A stretch of DNA of 55,851 nt from Dehalococcoidia bacterium. GTDB lineage: Bacteria > Chloroflexota > Dehalococcoidia > Dehalococcoidales > E44-bin46. Positions 1 through 7,880 of the stretch are shown one piece after another. Within the stretch, counting starts at the first letter, position 1. Each line of letters starts with the position of its first letter. The translations under genes and the position numbers were made by a program. Where the stretch lies: assembly GCA_004376105.1 (NCBI GenBank), contig SOKA01000091.1, positions 1 through 55,851 of the forward strand, written 5' to 3'. The notes beneath the pieces were generated by a model. The model was not told the DNA's origin and did not search any database. It worked only from the letters and a program-made list of their open reading frames with translations.

Positions 1-1703
1 CTAATCAGCCTAAACTCATTAACATCCACCAGACCGAGGTCGGTGAGGCGGAGTTGGGGGATTACGGGCAGAGCCAGGAAGGAAAGGGTGGAGAAGGGGG
101 ATTTTAGGGTGGTGCCTAAATCCCTGGCTATCTGCTCTAGTTTCTCTAGCTTAGCTACCACTACCTCTAATGGTTCGTCTGATAGTAAGCCAGCCATAGG
201 TAGGGCTAGGCTGGCTAATACCCTACCCTCAGCAGTCACTACCAGACCACCGTTTAATCTCTCAATCTCTTTAACCGCAATAAATATGTCTTTATCATTA
301 GTCCCGACAGCAATAATATTATGAGAATCATGGGCAATTGAGGAGGCTAGAGCCCCTTTCTTCAAGCCAAATCCCATAACTAGCCCCAAGCCAATATTGC
401 CTGTAGCCTTGTGCCTCTCCACTACCACCAGCTTCAGAATATCCCGGCTGATATCAGGCACAATAATACCATCCAAAACCTTAACCCTCTCCACCCTTTT
501 CTTAGTAATTATCTGACCAGGGACAATCTCAATGACTGGCTCAGTCTCTCCTGAAGCTAAAAGTTTCAATGCCTCTATATTGAAGGGCTTAATATTCACC
601 GTATTGGCTAGTCCCCTGGCAGCAGCCTGATATAAGGGGAATAAAGGTTTCCCCTGTCTGGCTACCAAGCGACCTCGGTAAAAGACCATATCTATTGGCA
701 GGTTAGATAGTTCATCAATGACAATTAGATTAGCCTGATAGCCAGGGGCTATAGCTCCAAGCCTATTCAGCCTGAAATACTCGGCGGTATTAATAGTAGC
801 CATCTGAATTGCCCGCACCGGGTCAAGACCTTTCCTAATTGCCTTTCGCACTACAGCGTCAATATCACCATCCCTATGTAGGTCAAGGCAACTACGGTCA
901 TCAACCACAAACATGCACCTTTTATAGGTTTTATCGGTAACCAGGGGAAGCAAAGCATCTAGATTTTTCTCTGAAGAGCCTTCTCTAATCATGACATACA
1001 TACCCCGCCTTAATTTCTCTCTAGCCTCTTCCAGAGAGGTAGACTCATGGTCAGAGACAATGCCAGCGGCAATGTAGGCATTAAGGTTTTTCCGGCTAAC
1101 ACCTGGGGCATGACCATCGATAACTTTACCCCGGGCAAGGTTAATCTTACTCAGAACATTTTCATCACCACTGAGCACACCGGGGAAATTCATTACCTCC
1201 CCTAGCCCGATACAGCCCTTCCATCTAAGAAGCTGACGAATAGCCTCAGGCTTAAGGCTGGCTCCTGAGGTCTCTAGAGGGGTAGCTGGCACGCAGGAGG
1301 GAGCCATTAGAAAGAGGTCAAGGGGCAAACGGCGGGCGCAGCTCAGCACATATCTTATACCATCCAGCCCACAAACATTGGCTATTTCATGGAGGTCGGT
1401 TACCACAGCCAAAGTGCCTCGTGGCACCACTGCCCGAGCATATTGACCAACATCAAGCATAGAGCTTTCTAGGTGAGTATGCCCATTAATAAGACCAGGG
1501 GCAAGATATTTGCCCCCTAAATCCAGCACCTGCTTTGCTTGGTGGTAGTCCCCTATTCCAGCAATCCTATCTCCGCAAATAGCTACATTGCCCGGTTCAA
1601 CTTCACCAGAAAAGACATTCACTACCTTAGCCTTAGCCAGGATAAGGTCAGCGGGAAGTTCCCCTTTAGCTACTGAGATTAGGCGAGCCAGTTTGGGTAA
1701 CAC
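1..1703 (-). CDS. ade: Adenine deaminase, 3' end cut by window edge
   Basis: Deaminates adenine to hypoxanthine in purine salvage; the next gene upstream (hpt) uses that product. The frame is open from a GTG start at 1703-1701 to the window edge, about 567 codons, so only a few residues are missing compared with the usual 570-600. Visible motifs are PGLINGHTHLESSML (metal-binding HxH near residue 70) and, at the left edge, LRLTDLGLVDVNEF, the typical C-terminal tail of the family. The GTG overlaps the hpt stop by one base (TAGTG), so translation is probably coupled. Family assignment is firm; the GTG start rests on the overlap. Confidence 0.93.
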   Translation of the reverse strand, partial: MLPKLARLISVAKGELPADLILAKAKVVNVFSGEVEPGNVAICGDRIAGIGDYHQAKQVLDLGGKYLAPGLINGHTHLESSMLDVGQYARAVVPRGTLAVVTDLHEIANVCGLDGIRYVLSCARRLPLDLFLMAPSCVPATPLETSGASLKPEAIRQLLRWKGCIGLGEVMNFPGVLSGDENVLSKINLARGKVIDGHAPGVSRKNLNAYIAAGIVSDHESTSLEEAREKLRRGMYVMIREGSSEKNLDALLPLVTDKTYKRCMFVVDDRSCLDLHRDGDIDAVVRKAIRKGLDPVRAIQMATINTAEYFRLNRLGAIAPGYQANLIVIDELSNLPIDMVFYRGRLVARQGKPLFPLYQAAARGLANTVNIKPFNIEALKLLASGETEPVIEIVPGQIITKKRVERVKVLDGIIVPDISRDILKLVVVERHKATGNIGLGLVMGFGLKKGALASSIAHDSHNIIAVGTNDKDIFIAVKEIERLNGGLVVTAEGRVLASLALPMAGLLSDEPLEVVVAKLEKLEQIARDLGTTLKSPFSTLSFLALPVIPQLRLTDLGLVDVNEFRLI

Positions 1704-2236
1704 TAATCCTCGACCTCAACAAAACATATGTCAGGGAGGTAACGAAACTTCTCATCCCAATCTATGCCATAGCCAACTATGAACTTATTGGGAACAGTGA
1801 AACCCAGATAGTCAATAGTAACTGGAATCTGTCGCCGGGAAGGCTTATCAGTCAGGGCACAAAGCTTCAAAGAGGCGGGCTTCTTCTTCCGCAAGTAATC
1901 TAAAAGGAAAGAAATAGTGAGTCCGGTGTCCACTATGTCCTCAATTACCAATACATCCCTGCCTTTAATTGGAGCACGAAGCCCCTTCACTACCCTAATC
2001 TTCCCCGAACTCTCCTTACCCTTGCCATAGCTAGATAGTGTGATAAACTCCACTTCCAGCGGCAAGTCAAGAAGCCGAATCAGGTCAGCCATAAACACAA
2101 AGGAGCCTTTAAGAATACCTATCAAAAGGGGACACTTGCCTTGATAATCTTTTCCAATTTCAGCCGCCAGCTTCTTAACGGTAGCTTCCACCTCTTCCCT
2201 GGTAAAAAGAATATGGGGTTTAGATTGAGAATTCAT
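1703..2236 (-). CDS. hpt: Hypoxanthine phosphoribosyltransferase
   Basis: Converts hypoxanthine or guanine plus PRPP to IMP or GMP in the cytoplasm. The protein is 177 aa, the normal length for bacterial Hpt. The PRPP-binding loop VLVIEDIVDTGLT lies at residues 95-107 and the catalytic-loop region LSSYG at about 67-71. It forms a two-gene unit with ade, with a 1-bp overlap. There is no convincing Shine-Dalgarno sequence. A perfect TATAAT lies 11 nt upstream of the ATG, so the mRNA may be leaderless or nearly so. The supply of hypoxanthine by Ade makes the pair a compact adenine-to-IMP salvage route. Confidence 0.95.
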   Translation of the reverse strand: MNSQSKPHILFTREEVEATVKKLAAEIGKDYQGKCPLLIGILKGSFVFMADLIRLLDLPLEVEFITLSSYGKGKESSGKIRVVKGLRAPIKGRDVLVIEDIVDTGLTISFLLDYLRKKKPASLKLCALTDKPSRRQIPVTIDYLGFTVPNKFIVGYGIDWDEKFRYLPDICFVEVED

Positions 2237-2247
2237 AGCTATCTGAG

Positions 2248-2277
2248 ATTATAGTCTTTACCTCTAATCCTGTCCAA
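2248..2277 (-). promoter_or_regulatory. Putative sigma-70 promoter of hpt-ade
   Basis: On the minus strand a TTGGAC -35-like box (2272-2277) is followed after 18 nt by a perfect TATAAT (2248-2253). The -10 ends 11 nt before the hpt ATG, which predicts a 5' leader of only about 4-5 nt. It sits between the stop codon of the ABC ATPase gene and hpt. Confidence 0.5.
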
Positions 2278-3078
2278 CTACTCTCGCTTGGTAATGCGTT
2301 CCTTAGGCATAACGATTATATGAGGAACACCGGTTATCTGATGTGGCTCCACTCTAACCGATGCCGAGAAAACCTCCTTTATTCGAGCCTCGGTTAAGAC
2401 CTGAGCCGGAGTCCCATCAGCTGAAACCCTACCCTCCTTAAGCAGGATTAAGCGCTCAAAGTAAAGTGATGCCAAGTTGAGGTCATGCATAGCCGCAATA
2501 ACAGTAAGCCCCTGTTCAACATTAAGTCTTCTTATCAGCTCCAAGATTTCTATTTGATGGGTGATATCCAAATGCACTATTGGCTCATCAAGAAGTAGCA
2601 GTTTGGGCTGCTGAGCCAACGCCATGGCCAGGATAACTTTCTGTCGCTCTCCTCCACTTAGTTCATCAAAACGTCGTTCCTTCAGCTCACTGATACCTAC
2701 TAACTCTAAGGCATTAACCACAAATTGCCTATCAACCTTGCTTTCCCCAGCAAGGGCTTTAAGGAAGGGAATTCGCCCCAGCGTTACTACCTCATTGACG
2801 GTAAAGGCAAAGGGGATGTGGAATTGCTGTGGCACTACAGCCACACTACGGGCTATAGACTTTCGGCTCAACTGGCTTAAACTAGAGCCATCCAGCCTAA
2901 TCTCTCCCTCCTTAGGTTTAAGGATACCACTGGCCAGTTTAATCAGGGTGGTCTTGCCCGAGCCATTAGGGCCGAGTAAGCCCACCATCTCGCCAGCCTT
3001 AATAAAAAGATCAATGTTATGTAAAACCAAGCCGTTAAGATATGAAAAGTAGACCTGCCGAACTTGTAAGCTGACCAT
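2278..3078 (-). CDS. ABC transporter ATPase, cobalamin/iron-complex (BtuD/FecE) type
   Basis: Cytoplasmic ATPase that drives import through the adjacent FecCD-type permease. The 266-aa protein has Walker A GLLGPNGSGKTT at about 34-45, the signature LSGGERQKVILA near 140, Walker B LLLLDEPIVHLD near 162 and the switch histidine in AAMHDLNL. Its ATG overlaps the permease stop (TAATG). The pair lies downstream of a cobalamin riboswitch, so corrinoid is the best substrate guess, although siderophore or heme ATPases look the same at sequence level. No solute-binding protein gene (btuF) lies beside it. Confidence 0.88.
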   Translation of the reverse strand: MVSLQVRQVYFSYLNGLVLHNIDLFIKAGEMVGLLGPNGSGKTTLIKLASGILKPKEGEIRLDGSSLSQLSRKSIARSVAVVPQQFHIPFAFTVNEVVTLGRIPFLKALAGESKVDRQFVVNALELVGISELKERRFDELSGGERQKVILAMALAQQPKLLLLDEPIVHLDITHQIEILELIRRLNVEQGLTVIAAMHDLNLASLYFERLILLKEGRVSADGTPAQVLTEARIKEVFSASVRVEPHQITGVPHIIVMPKERITKRE

Positions 3079-4136
3079 TAGAAAGCATACTCCCTTCTAG
3101 TACGTCTTAGCAGATAGATAAAAAATGGAGCGCCAATAATAGCAGTAATAACCCCCACTGGAATTTCCACCGGAGCTAGTAGGATGCGGGCTAGAAGGTC
3201 AGCAATAATCAAAAAGGCAGCGCCGACTAATGCTGAAGCTGGTAACAGGAGCCGATGGTCTGGTCCTAAACTCAGGCGCACAGCATGAGGCACCACTAGT
3301 CCCACAAAACCAACCAGCCCACTAATAGAAACCGCCGTTGCCGTGAGCAAAGAGCCTAAAGCCAGGATGCGAATTTTGTCCCTCTCCACCTCAATGCCTA
3401 GATAGGCAGCCCCCTCTTCCCCTAGGGAAAAGGCATTCAAATGGGAAGCGAAAAATCGGGCTCCGATGATACCCCCAATGACCAGCGGGGCGATAACCGC
3501 AAGCTGTCCCCAGCTAGTTACTGAGATATGACCCATAAGAAAGGAGTAAATTGAGTGAAGGTTTAGGTTTAGCCTGTCGCTTATTGACATCATAAACATC
3601 ATAACTGCTGCTAGAAGAGCACTTACCACAAATCCGGCTAGGAGCATACTTATGATAGGTGTCTTACCACCTACCCGGGCTAGATTATAGACTAAAATCA
3701 CTGTAGCCAGGGCACCACCAAAAGCAGCCATTGGCACCAAGCCAAAACCAAGAAAAACTAGATTTATGGGCAGCATCATAGCTATGGTAGCCCCTAAAGC
3801 GGCGCCGGCTGATGTGCCAATGATATATGGGTCAGCCATAGGATTACGCAATAAACCCTGAAAGAGTACCCCGGCTGTAGCCAGAGCTGCACCAACCAAA
3901 GCCCCACCTATTACTCGGGGTAGTCTAATCTGAAAAATAATTGTTTCATCCACCGCCCTCCAAGTAGAGGGAAAATCAAAAGCAGTTATCTTATTAAGAG
4001 ACATCTTTAATATATCAGGTAAAGGGATGTTCACCACACCAAAGGCATTAGCCAAAAATGATGAAGCAATCACCCCCCCACCTAATAGAAGTAAAATCAA
4101 AACTAGCCGATTACTGCGTCTTAGTTTAATAAACAT
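3078..4136 (-). CDS. btuC: FecCD-family ABC permease, probable cobalamin importer (BtuC-like)
   Basis: Inner-membrane permease of an importer for corrinoids or iron complexes. About 352 aa with roughly ten hydrophobic segments. Family motifs include RLPRVIGGALVGAALATAG, QGLLRNPMADPYIIGTSAGA and VGLVVPHAVRL. Start choice is open: ATG at 4136 is used here, but an in-frame TTG at 4157 would add seven basic residues. The gene follows a cobalamin riboswitch and terminator, which supports a B12 role. The substrate call rests on that RNA; the protein family alone does not separate B12 from ferric siderophores. Confidence 0.86.
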   Translation of the reverse strand: MFIKLRRSNRLVLILLLLGGGVIASSFLANAFGVVNIPLPDILKMSLNKITAFDFPSTWRAVDETIIFQIRLPRVIGGALVGAALATAGVLFQGLLRNPMADPYIIGTSAGAALGATIAMMLPINLVFLGFGLVPMAAFGGALATVILVYNLARVGGKTPIISMLLAGFVVSALLAAVMMFMMSISDRLNLNLHSIYSFLMGHISVTSWGQLAVIAPLVIGGIIGARFFASHLNAFSLGEEGAAYLGIEVERDKIRILALGSLLTATAVSISGLVGFVGLVVPHAVRLSLGPDHRLLLPASALVGAAFLIIADLLARILLAPVEIPVGVITAIIGAPFFIYLLRRTRREYAF

Positions 4137-4190
4137 TCTTCTAAACCTACTTAGCAATCAAAGTGGTGCCCCCAATAACCAACCAAACGT

Positions 4191-4224
4191 AAAAAATCCC
4201 CTCGTTTGCAGAACAAGGGGATTT
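4191..4224 (-). terminator. Intrinsic terminator, expression platform of the cobalamin riboswitch
   Basis: On the minus strand AAATCCCCTTGTT pairs with AAACGAGGGGATTT (about 13 bp with one G-U, 4-5 nt loop), followed by a run of Ts at 4196-4191. It lies between the riboswitch aptamer and the permease start, where a ligand-controlled attenuator is expected. Confidence 0.8.
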
Positions 4225-4269
4225 CTCAATCTGTAACTTGCTTCCCCCCATCTCCGCGGAGGTAATAAA

Positions 4270-4391
4270 GAATAGGGGCTGGCGTTCTGACTTCTGAGGG
4301 GTATAGCCCTCAGTTACAGCAGGCGGAACTGTGCCGGATTTCCACCGGTCTTGCCTTCCACTTAAGCCCTCACTTGCGCTCAGGCACCCCT
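4270..4391 (-). ncRNA. Cobalamin (adenosylcobalamin-type) riboswitch
   Basis: The minus strand carries the aptamer hallmarks in order: an opening GGTGCCTGAG, then GGAAGGCAAGACCGGTG, the B12-box core AAATCCGGCACAG followed by TTCCGCCTGCTGT, and a closing GTCAGAACGCCAGCC. It is followed by a strong terminator and then the BtuC-like permease gene. High corrinoid should favour the terminator and shut off importer expression; that direction is family knowledge, while the sequence shows only the aptamer and the hairpin. Confidence 0.9.
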
Positions 4392-4508
4392 GTAATTCCT
4401 TATTTAATTTGTTAATAGAATATCAAAAAGGCGAACAGGAGTCAACTTAACCTTTCAATTTGCTGTCATTATTCCGGCTATGCTAAACTGGATAAGCAAA
4501 GGCACTGT

Positions 4509-5288
4509 ATGAGAATACTGATAACTAATGATGATGGAATATTTGCCCCAGGGCTGTGGACACTGGTCAAGGAGCTAAAGAACATCGCCCAGGTAGTAGT
4601 CGTAGCTCCGGATAGAGAACAGAGCGCCACAGGCACTGCTGTAACCCTGCGCCAACCACTGAGGGTGCAAAGAGTAAGACCTCTAGTGGCTGAAATAGAA
4701 ACCTACTCGGTAGAAGGCACTCCGGCTGATAGTGTTATCTTGGCTTTAGGTAAACTGGTTAAAAGCAAAGTAGACTTGGTCGTTTCAGGCATAAACCAGG
4801 GACCAAATCTGGGCGATGATGTGCTTATCTCAGGAACAGTAGGGGCTGCTTTGCAAGGCTACCTGCGTGGTTTCCCAGCCTTTGCCATCTCAGTAGCCGC
4901 AGTGGATAGTGTCTACCTGGATAATGCGGCTAGATTAGCTGTATTGTTAGCTAAAAAGATTGACTCTAATTCCCTGCCGACTAATATTTTGCTCAATGTA
5001 AACCTGCCTAATTTATCCTTGGTAAAAATTAAGGGGGCAAAGATTACTCGATTAGCCAGCGGAAGTTATACTAACACAGTCGAGGAAAGATTTGATGGGA
5101 AACGGGAATACTATTGGGTGGTGCGTCAAAAGATAGATACAGATACGGACGAGAAAACAGATATATGGGCAATAGAGCAAGGAAATATCTCCATCACTCC
5201 CTTACATACTAACCTTCTCAATAAGTCTTCACCCTCCATCCCGGATAGCCTATGTTCTGACCTTCTTCAGGAGTTGCAAAAAACCTAG
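4509..5288 (+). CDS. surE: 5'/3'-nucleotidase SurE
   Basis: Survival protein SurE, a metal-dependent nucleoside monophosphatase active on 5' and 3' nucleotides. 259 aa, the usual length. The N-terminus MRILITNDDGIFAPGL holds the DD metal-binding pair (residues 8-9), and VVSGINQGPNLGDDVLISGTVGAA holds the conserved S and N ligands. It stands alone on the plus strand between the B12 importer and the transporter block, and ends at a bidirectional terminator. Upstream only a weak AAGG precedes the ATG. Confidence 0.95.
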   Translation: MRILITNDDGIFAPGLWTLVKELKNIAQVVVVAPDREQSATGTAVTLRQPLRVQRVRPLVAEIETYSVEGTPADSVILALGKLVKSKVDLVVSGINQGPNLGDDVLISGTVGAALQGYLRGFPAFAISVAAVDSVYLDNAARLAVLLAKKIDSNSLPTNILLNVNLPNLSLVKIKGAKITRLASGSYTNTVEERFDGKREYYWVVRQKIDTDTDEKTDIWAIEQGNISITPLHTNLLNKSSPSIPDSLCSDLLQELQKT

Positions 5289-5330
5289 ACACTAGCAAGA
5301 TACTGAACAAAGAAGGAAAAGGCAAAAAGA

Positions 5331-5356
5331 AAAGGCGGGGAATATTCCCCGCCTTT
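5331..5356. terminator. Bidirectional intrinsic terminator between surE and the SDR gene
   Basis: AAAGGCGGGGA and TTCCCCGCCTTT form a 10-12 bp GC-rich stem with a minimal loop. T-rich tracts follow on the minus strand (TTTTCTTTTTG) and, less tightly, on the plus strand. It separates two convergent genes. Confidence 0.85.
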
Positions 5357-5417
5357 CAGTTAGTATTTCTTTTTTATGAGTTTACCTTGGAGGCTGTATA
5401 GCTATTAGCTTTCAGAA

Positions 5418-6200
5418 CTAACTTTTTGCCTTGACTTTTATGACTTGTTTGTTATCAACTTCCAAACCTCCGTCAACAATCAAGGTATGGCCGGTTACAT
5501 GGGAGGATTCATCAGAAGCTAAAAACAAGGCGGCATAGGCAACTTCCTCCGGTCTGCCCATCCGACCCTGAGGTATTACCGCCGCAAAACCCTCCTGCTC
5601 TTCTTTAGACGCCCTCATTGCCATCGGCGTAGCAATAATCCCAGGGTTGAGACCGTTAACCCGAATGTTCTTTTTAGCCAGTTCCATAGCCGTCACTCTG
5701 GTTAAGGCGAGTACTCCCCCTTTAGAGGCACAATAGGCACATAGATTGCGCGTGCCTCTCTCTGCACATTGGGAAGCAGTATTTACGATTGACCCTCCCC
5801 CTCTCTTGAGCATCTCGGGGATAGCATACTTCATTCCAAGGAAGACACCCTTGAGATTAACGGCCATGATTCTATCCCAATTCTCCTCGGAGCAATTTTC
5901 GGTGAAGGTTACCTCACCAAGAATAGCCGCGTTATTATAGAGAACATCCAATTTCCCATAGGTATCTATGGCTGTCTTGACTATATTTTTAACATCCTCT
6001 GTTTTGGAGACGTCAGCCTTAATAAATATAGCCTCACCACCAGCCTCCTTAATCGTCTTGACCGTCTCCTCTCCAGCCTCAGCAACCCAGTCAACAACAA
6101 CCACTTTTGCCCCTTCTTTAGCGAAGAGGATGGCTGCTGCCTGCCCCATTCCCATGCCAGCCCCGGTTATAATGGCTACCTTACCGTCCAGTCTACCCAT
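5418..6200 (-). CDS. SDR-family NAD(P)-dependent oxidoreductase
   Basis: Classical short-chain dehydrogenase of 260 aa. The dinucleotide-binding TGAGMGMG is at 12-19, NNAA at 89-92, catalytic Ser143, and the YxxxK pair Tyr156/Lys160 in YCASK. Asp at 64 in KADV also fits. The ending VTGHTLIVDGGL is typical. An AGGAGGTAAC ribosome binding site precedes the ATG. It is the last gene of the transporter block on this strand and could oxidise an imported sugar, polyol or hydroxy acid, but the substrate cannot be read from the sequence. Confidence 0.92.
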   Translation of the reverse strand: MGRLDGKVAIITGAGMGMGQAAAILFAKEGAKVVVVDWVAEAGEETVKTIKEAGGEAIFIKADVSKTEDVKNIVKTAIDTYGKLDVLYNNAAILGEVTFTENCSEENWDRIMAVNLKGVFLGMKYAIPEMLKRGGGSIVNTASQCAERGTRNLCAYCASKGGVLALTRVTAMELAKKNIRVNGLNPGIIATPMAMRASKEEQEGFAAVIPQGRMGRPEEVAYAALFLASDESSHVTGHTLIVDGGLEVDNKQVIKVKAKS

Positions 6201-6383
6201 TTTGTTACCTCCTTGTATTTACTATTATTCGCCATTACCTCGTATCCATATTTAAGTCACGGTATTTTTTGACACAATTAGGCTACCAAGAGCTGGCCTA
6301 TTTACATCCATCTCAGCCAACTCTCAGTAGCCCTTTCTTCTGGACTATTCTAATAGTCTCTCAAATATATAGCCCTGTGGGCA

Positions 6384-7685
6384 TCAGTAGCCCATATACT
6401 GCATCCTCAGCGCCAAGCTAGGCTGCGGGAATCCGTAAGGCTCCGCCGGATCCATAGGTATCCATACATCATACTTGCCTCTTGGCCATCCGGGAGCAGG
6501 TGGTATCCCACCAATTTGAACGGTATCAATGTTATCTACACTAACATTAATAAAGGGGCACGAATAAAACTTATCTACCGGCTGTCCAAAGATGACATTG
6601 GTAATAGCTACCTGCAAGCAGATGTCGGTCGGCTCCACTCCGCCATGGGTGGAGAAGATATCAGCAGTGCCGTCTATTACCGCATCCCACATGGCACTCT
6701 CAGCATCGTTAGATACAATTATGATGTGGTCAGGGTCCCCCACTGGCTTGAGCATGCCTACCCCCTCAAGCCCTGGGACCATCCCAGCTCCACCACAACC
6801 GTGATGGAAGAAAGCCTTGATTTCAGGATGGGCAATTGCCATTTCGGCGATGATGGACGCCGTTTTCTCCTCACCCCAGTCAGTGTCCGCAGATTCTATC
6901 ACTGTAATCCAGGCTTCCCGGTCGACCGCAAGGTGAAATCCCTTATTACGCAGCTGGGAGGTTAACATTTCACGCATACCCCACAGTTCACCAACGACCA
7001 CCGGGTTATCTGGACCGTAACCCATTCTCATGAATTCGTCTATCAACCACTCTCCGAGTAAATCTGTTCCGCCCGGTCCCTCGAACTTGTGGGCGACAAA
7101 TGAACTAATAGCGTCGCTCTCGATACCACAGTCAAGAGTGAACACGGGGATACCCTGCGCTACAGCAGCTTCAGCCGGCGGGGCCAGCAGCTCGGCACTA
7201 GCTGAGTGAATCATGAACCAGTCTGGATTGAAGGTTGCCGTCATGTCCTCAACCCAGGCTATCTGGGCCTCAATGTCAAAACGACCACCAAACGTCGTCC
7301 AGTTTTCTCCTTTTGGTCCTAAACCAAACCGTGGCAGGTAGTCTTCCAACATATTTGTTGCCTCAGCCATGGGCTCGACCTCTAGGGTAGCGACGCCGTA
7401 GGCAATCCTAAATGGTGTGCCATCAGGCTTGACCAGCAAATCCTTGAACGGATTCCACAAGAGGTGTCCCCAGACCTGCCCTCTAGCCACCATTTCGGCT
7501 AGCTCGGGTATGTCGGCGGCGGTAAGTTCTACTTCCGGTGGTGTCACTGGCGGCGTCACTGGCGGCGTCACTGGTGGTGTTACTGGCGGTGGTGTTACTT
7601 CTGGCGCCGCTGGCATACATCCGGCAAACAGTATACTAACTAACACTGCTGCCGTTACTAACGGGATAATGAACTTTTTCATCAC
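6384..7685 (-). CDS. Sugar-type (RbsB/LacI-like) ABC solute-binding lipoprotein
   Basis: Extracytoplasmic binding protein that delivers a ligand to the adjacent RbsC-like permeases. 433 aa. The N-terminal signal peptide ends in a lipobox (ILFAGC) placing the lipid cysteine near residue 22, followed by a Pro/Thr linker with four VTPP repeats. The body looks like a type-I periplasmic binding fold: an ADTDWGEE stretch, AIAHPEIKAFFHHGCGGAGM, and NDAESAMWDAVIDGTADIFSTH in the place of the family hinge segments. Two tandem promoters lie directly upstream, so it is probably made in excess over the permeases. The ligand is not evident. Confidence 0.8.
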   Translation of the reverse strand: MMKKFIIPLVTAAVLVSILFAGCMPAAPEVTPPPVTPPVTPPVTPPVTPPEVELTAADIPELAEMVARGQVWGHLLWNPFKDLLVKPDGTPFRIAYGVATLEVEPMAEATNMLEDYLPRFGLGPKGENWTTFGGRFDIEAQIAWVEDMTATFNPDWFMIHSASAELLAPPAEAAVAQGIPVFTLDCGIESDAISSFVAHKFEGPGGTDLLGEWLIDEFMRMGYGPDNPVVVGELWGMREMLTSQLRNKGFHLAVDREAWITVIESADTDWGEEKTASIIAEMAIAHPEIKAFFHHGCGGAGMVPGLEGVGMLKPVGDPDHIIIVSNDAESAMWDAVIDGTADIFSTHGGVEPTDICLQVAITNVIFGQPVDKFYSCPFINVSVDNIDTVQIGGIPPAPGWPRGKYDVWIPMDPAEPYGFPQPSLALRMQYMGY

Positions 7686-7786
7686 CTTTTTCTCCTTTGT
7701 TTAAGATTTTTAGCTGCATTAGTCATCACATCATTTTTCACATAGGCTCCCCTCCTTTCTCTCAGCTTATCTTGGTAGTCAATAGC

Positions 7787-7815
7787 ATTATAGTATCAAA
7801 ATATAATTTGTCAAG
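7787..7815 (-). promoter_or_regulatory. Consensus sigma-70 promoter, downstream copy of a tandem pair
   Basis: Minus strand: perfect TTGACA (7809-7814), 16-nt spacer, perfect TATAAT (7787-7792). It is a direct repeat of the element at 7830-7858 with one mismatch in 29 nt. It points at the solute-binding lipoprotein gene, whose start lies about 100 nt downstream. Confidence 0.85.
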
Positions 7816-7829
7816 TATTCTATACTAAA

Positions 7830-7858
7830 ATTATAGTATTAAAATATAATTTGTCAAG
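7830..7858 (-). promoter_or_regulatory. Consensus sigma-70 promoter, upstream copy of a tandem pair
   Basis: Minus strand: perfect TTGACA (7852-7857), 16-nt spacer, perfect TATAAT (7830-7835). It lies exactly 43 bp upstream of the second copy, and spacer and boxes are conserved, so this is a whole-promoter duplication. Confidence 0.85.
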
Positions 7859-7880
7859 CCCCCTAAGAATAATGCCAGCT

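Noticed and set aside
6241..6300. TTGACA-like hexamer upstream of the SDR gene
   Set aside because: It is on the plus strand, pointing away from the SDR gene, and lacks a -10 partner.
7417..7704. Open frame on the plus strand with Gly/Val repeats opposite the receptor gene
   Set aside because: It is the antisense image of the VTPP repeats and the signal-peptide region; no ribosome binding site and no family likeness.
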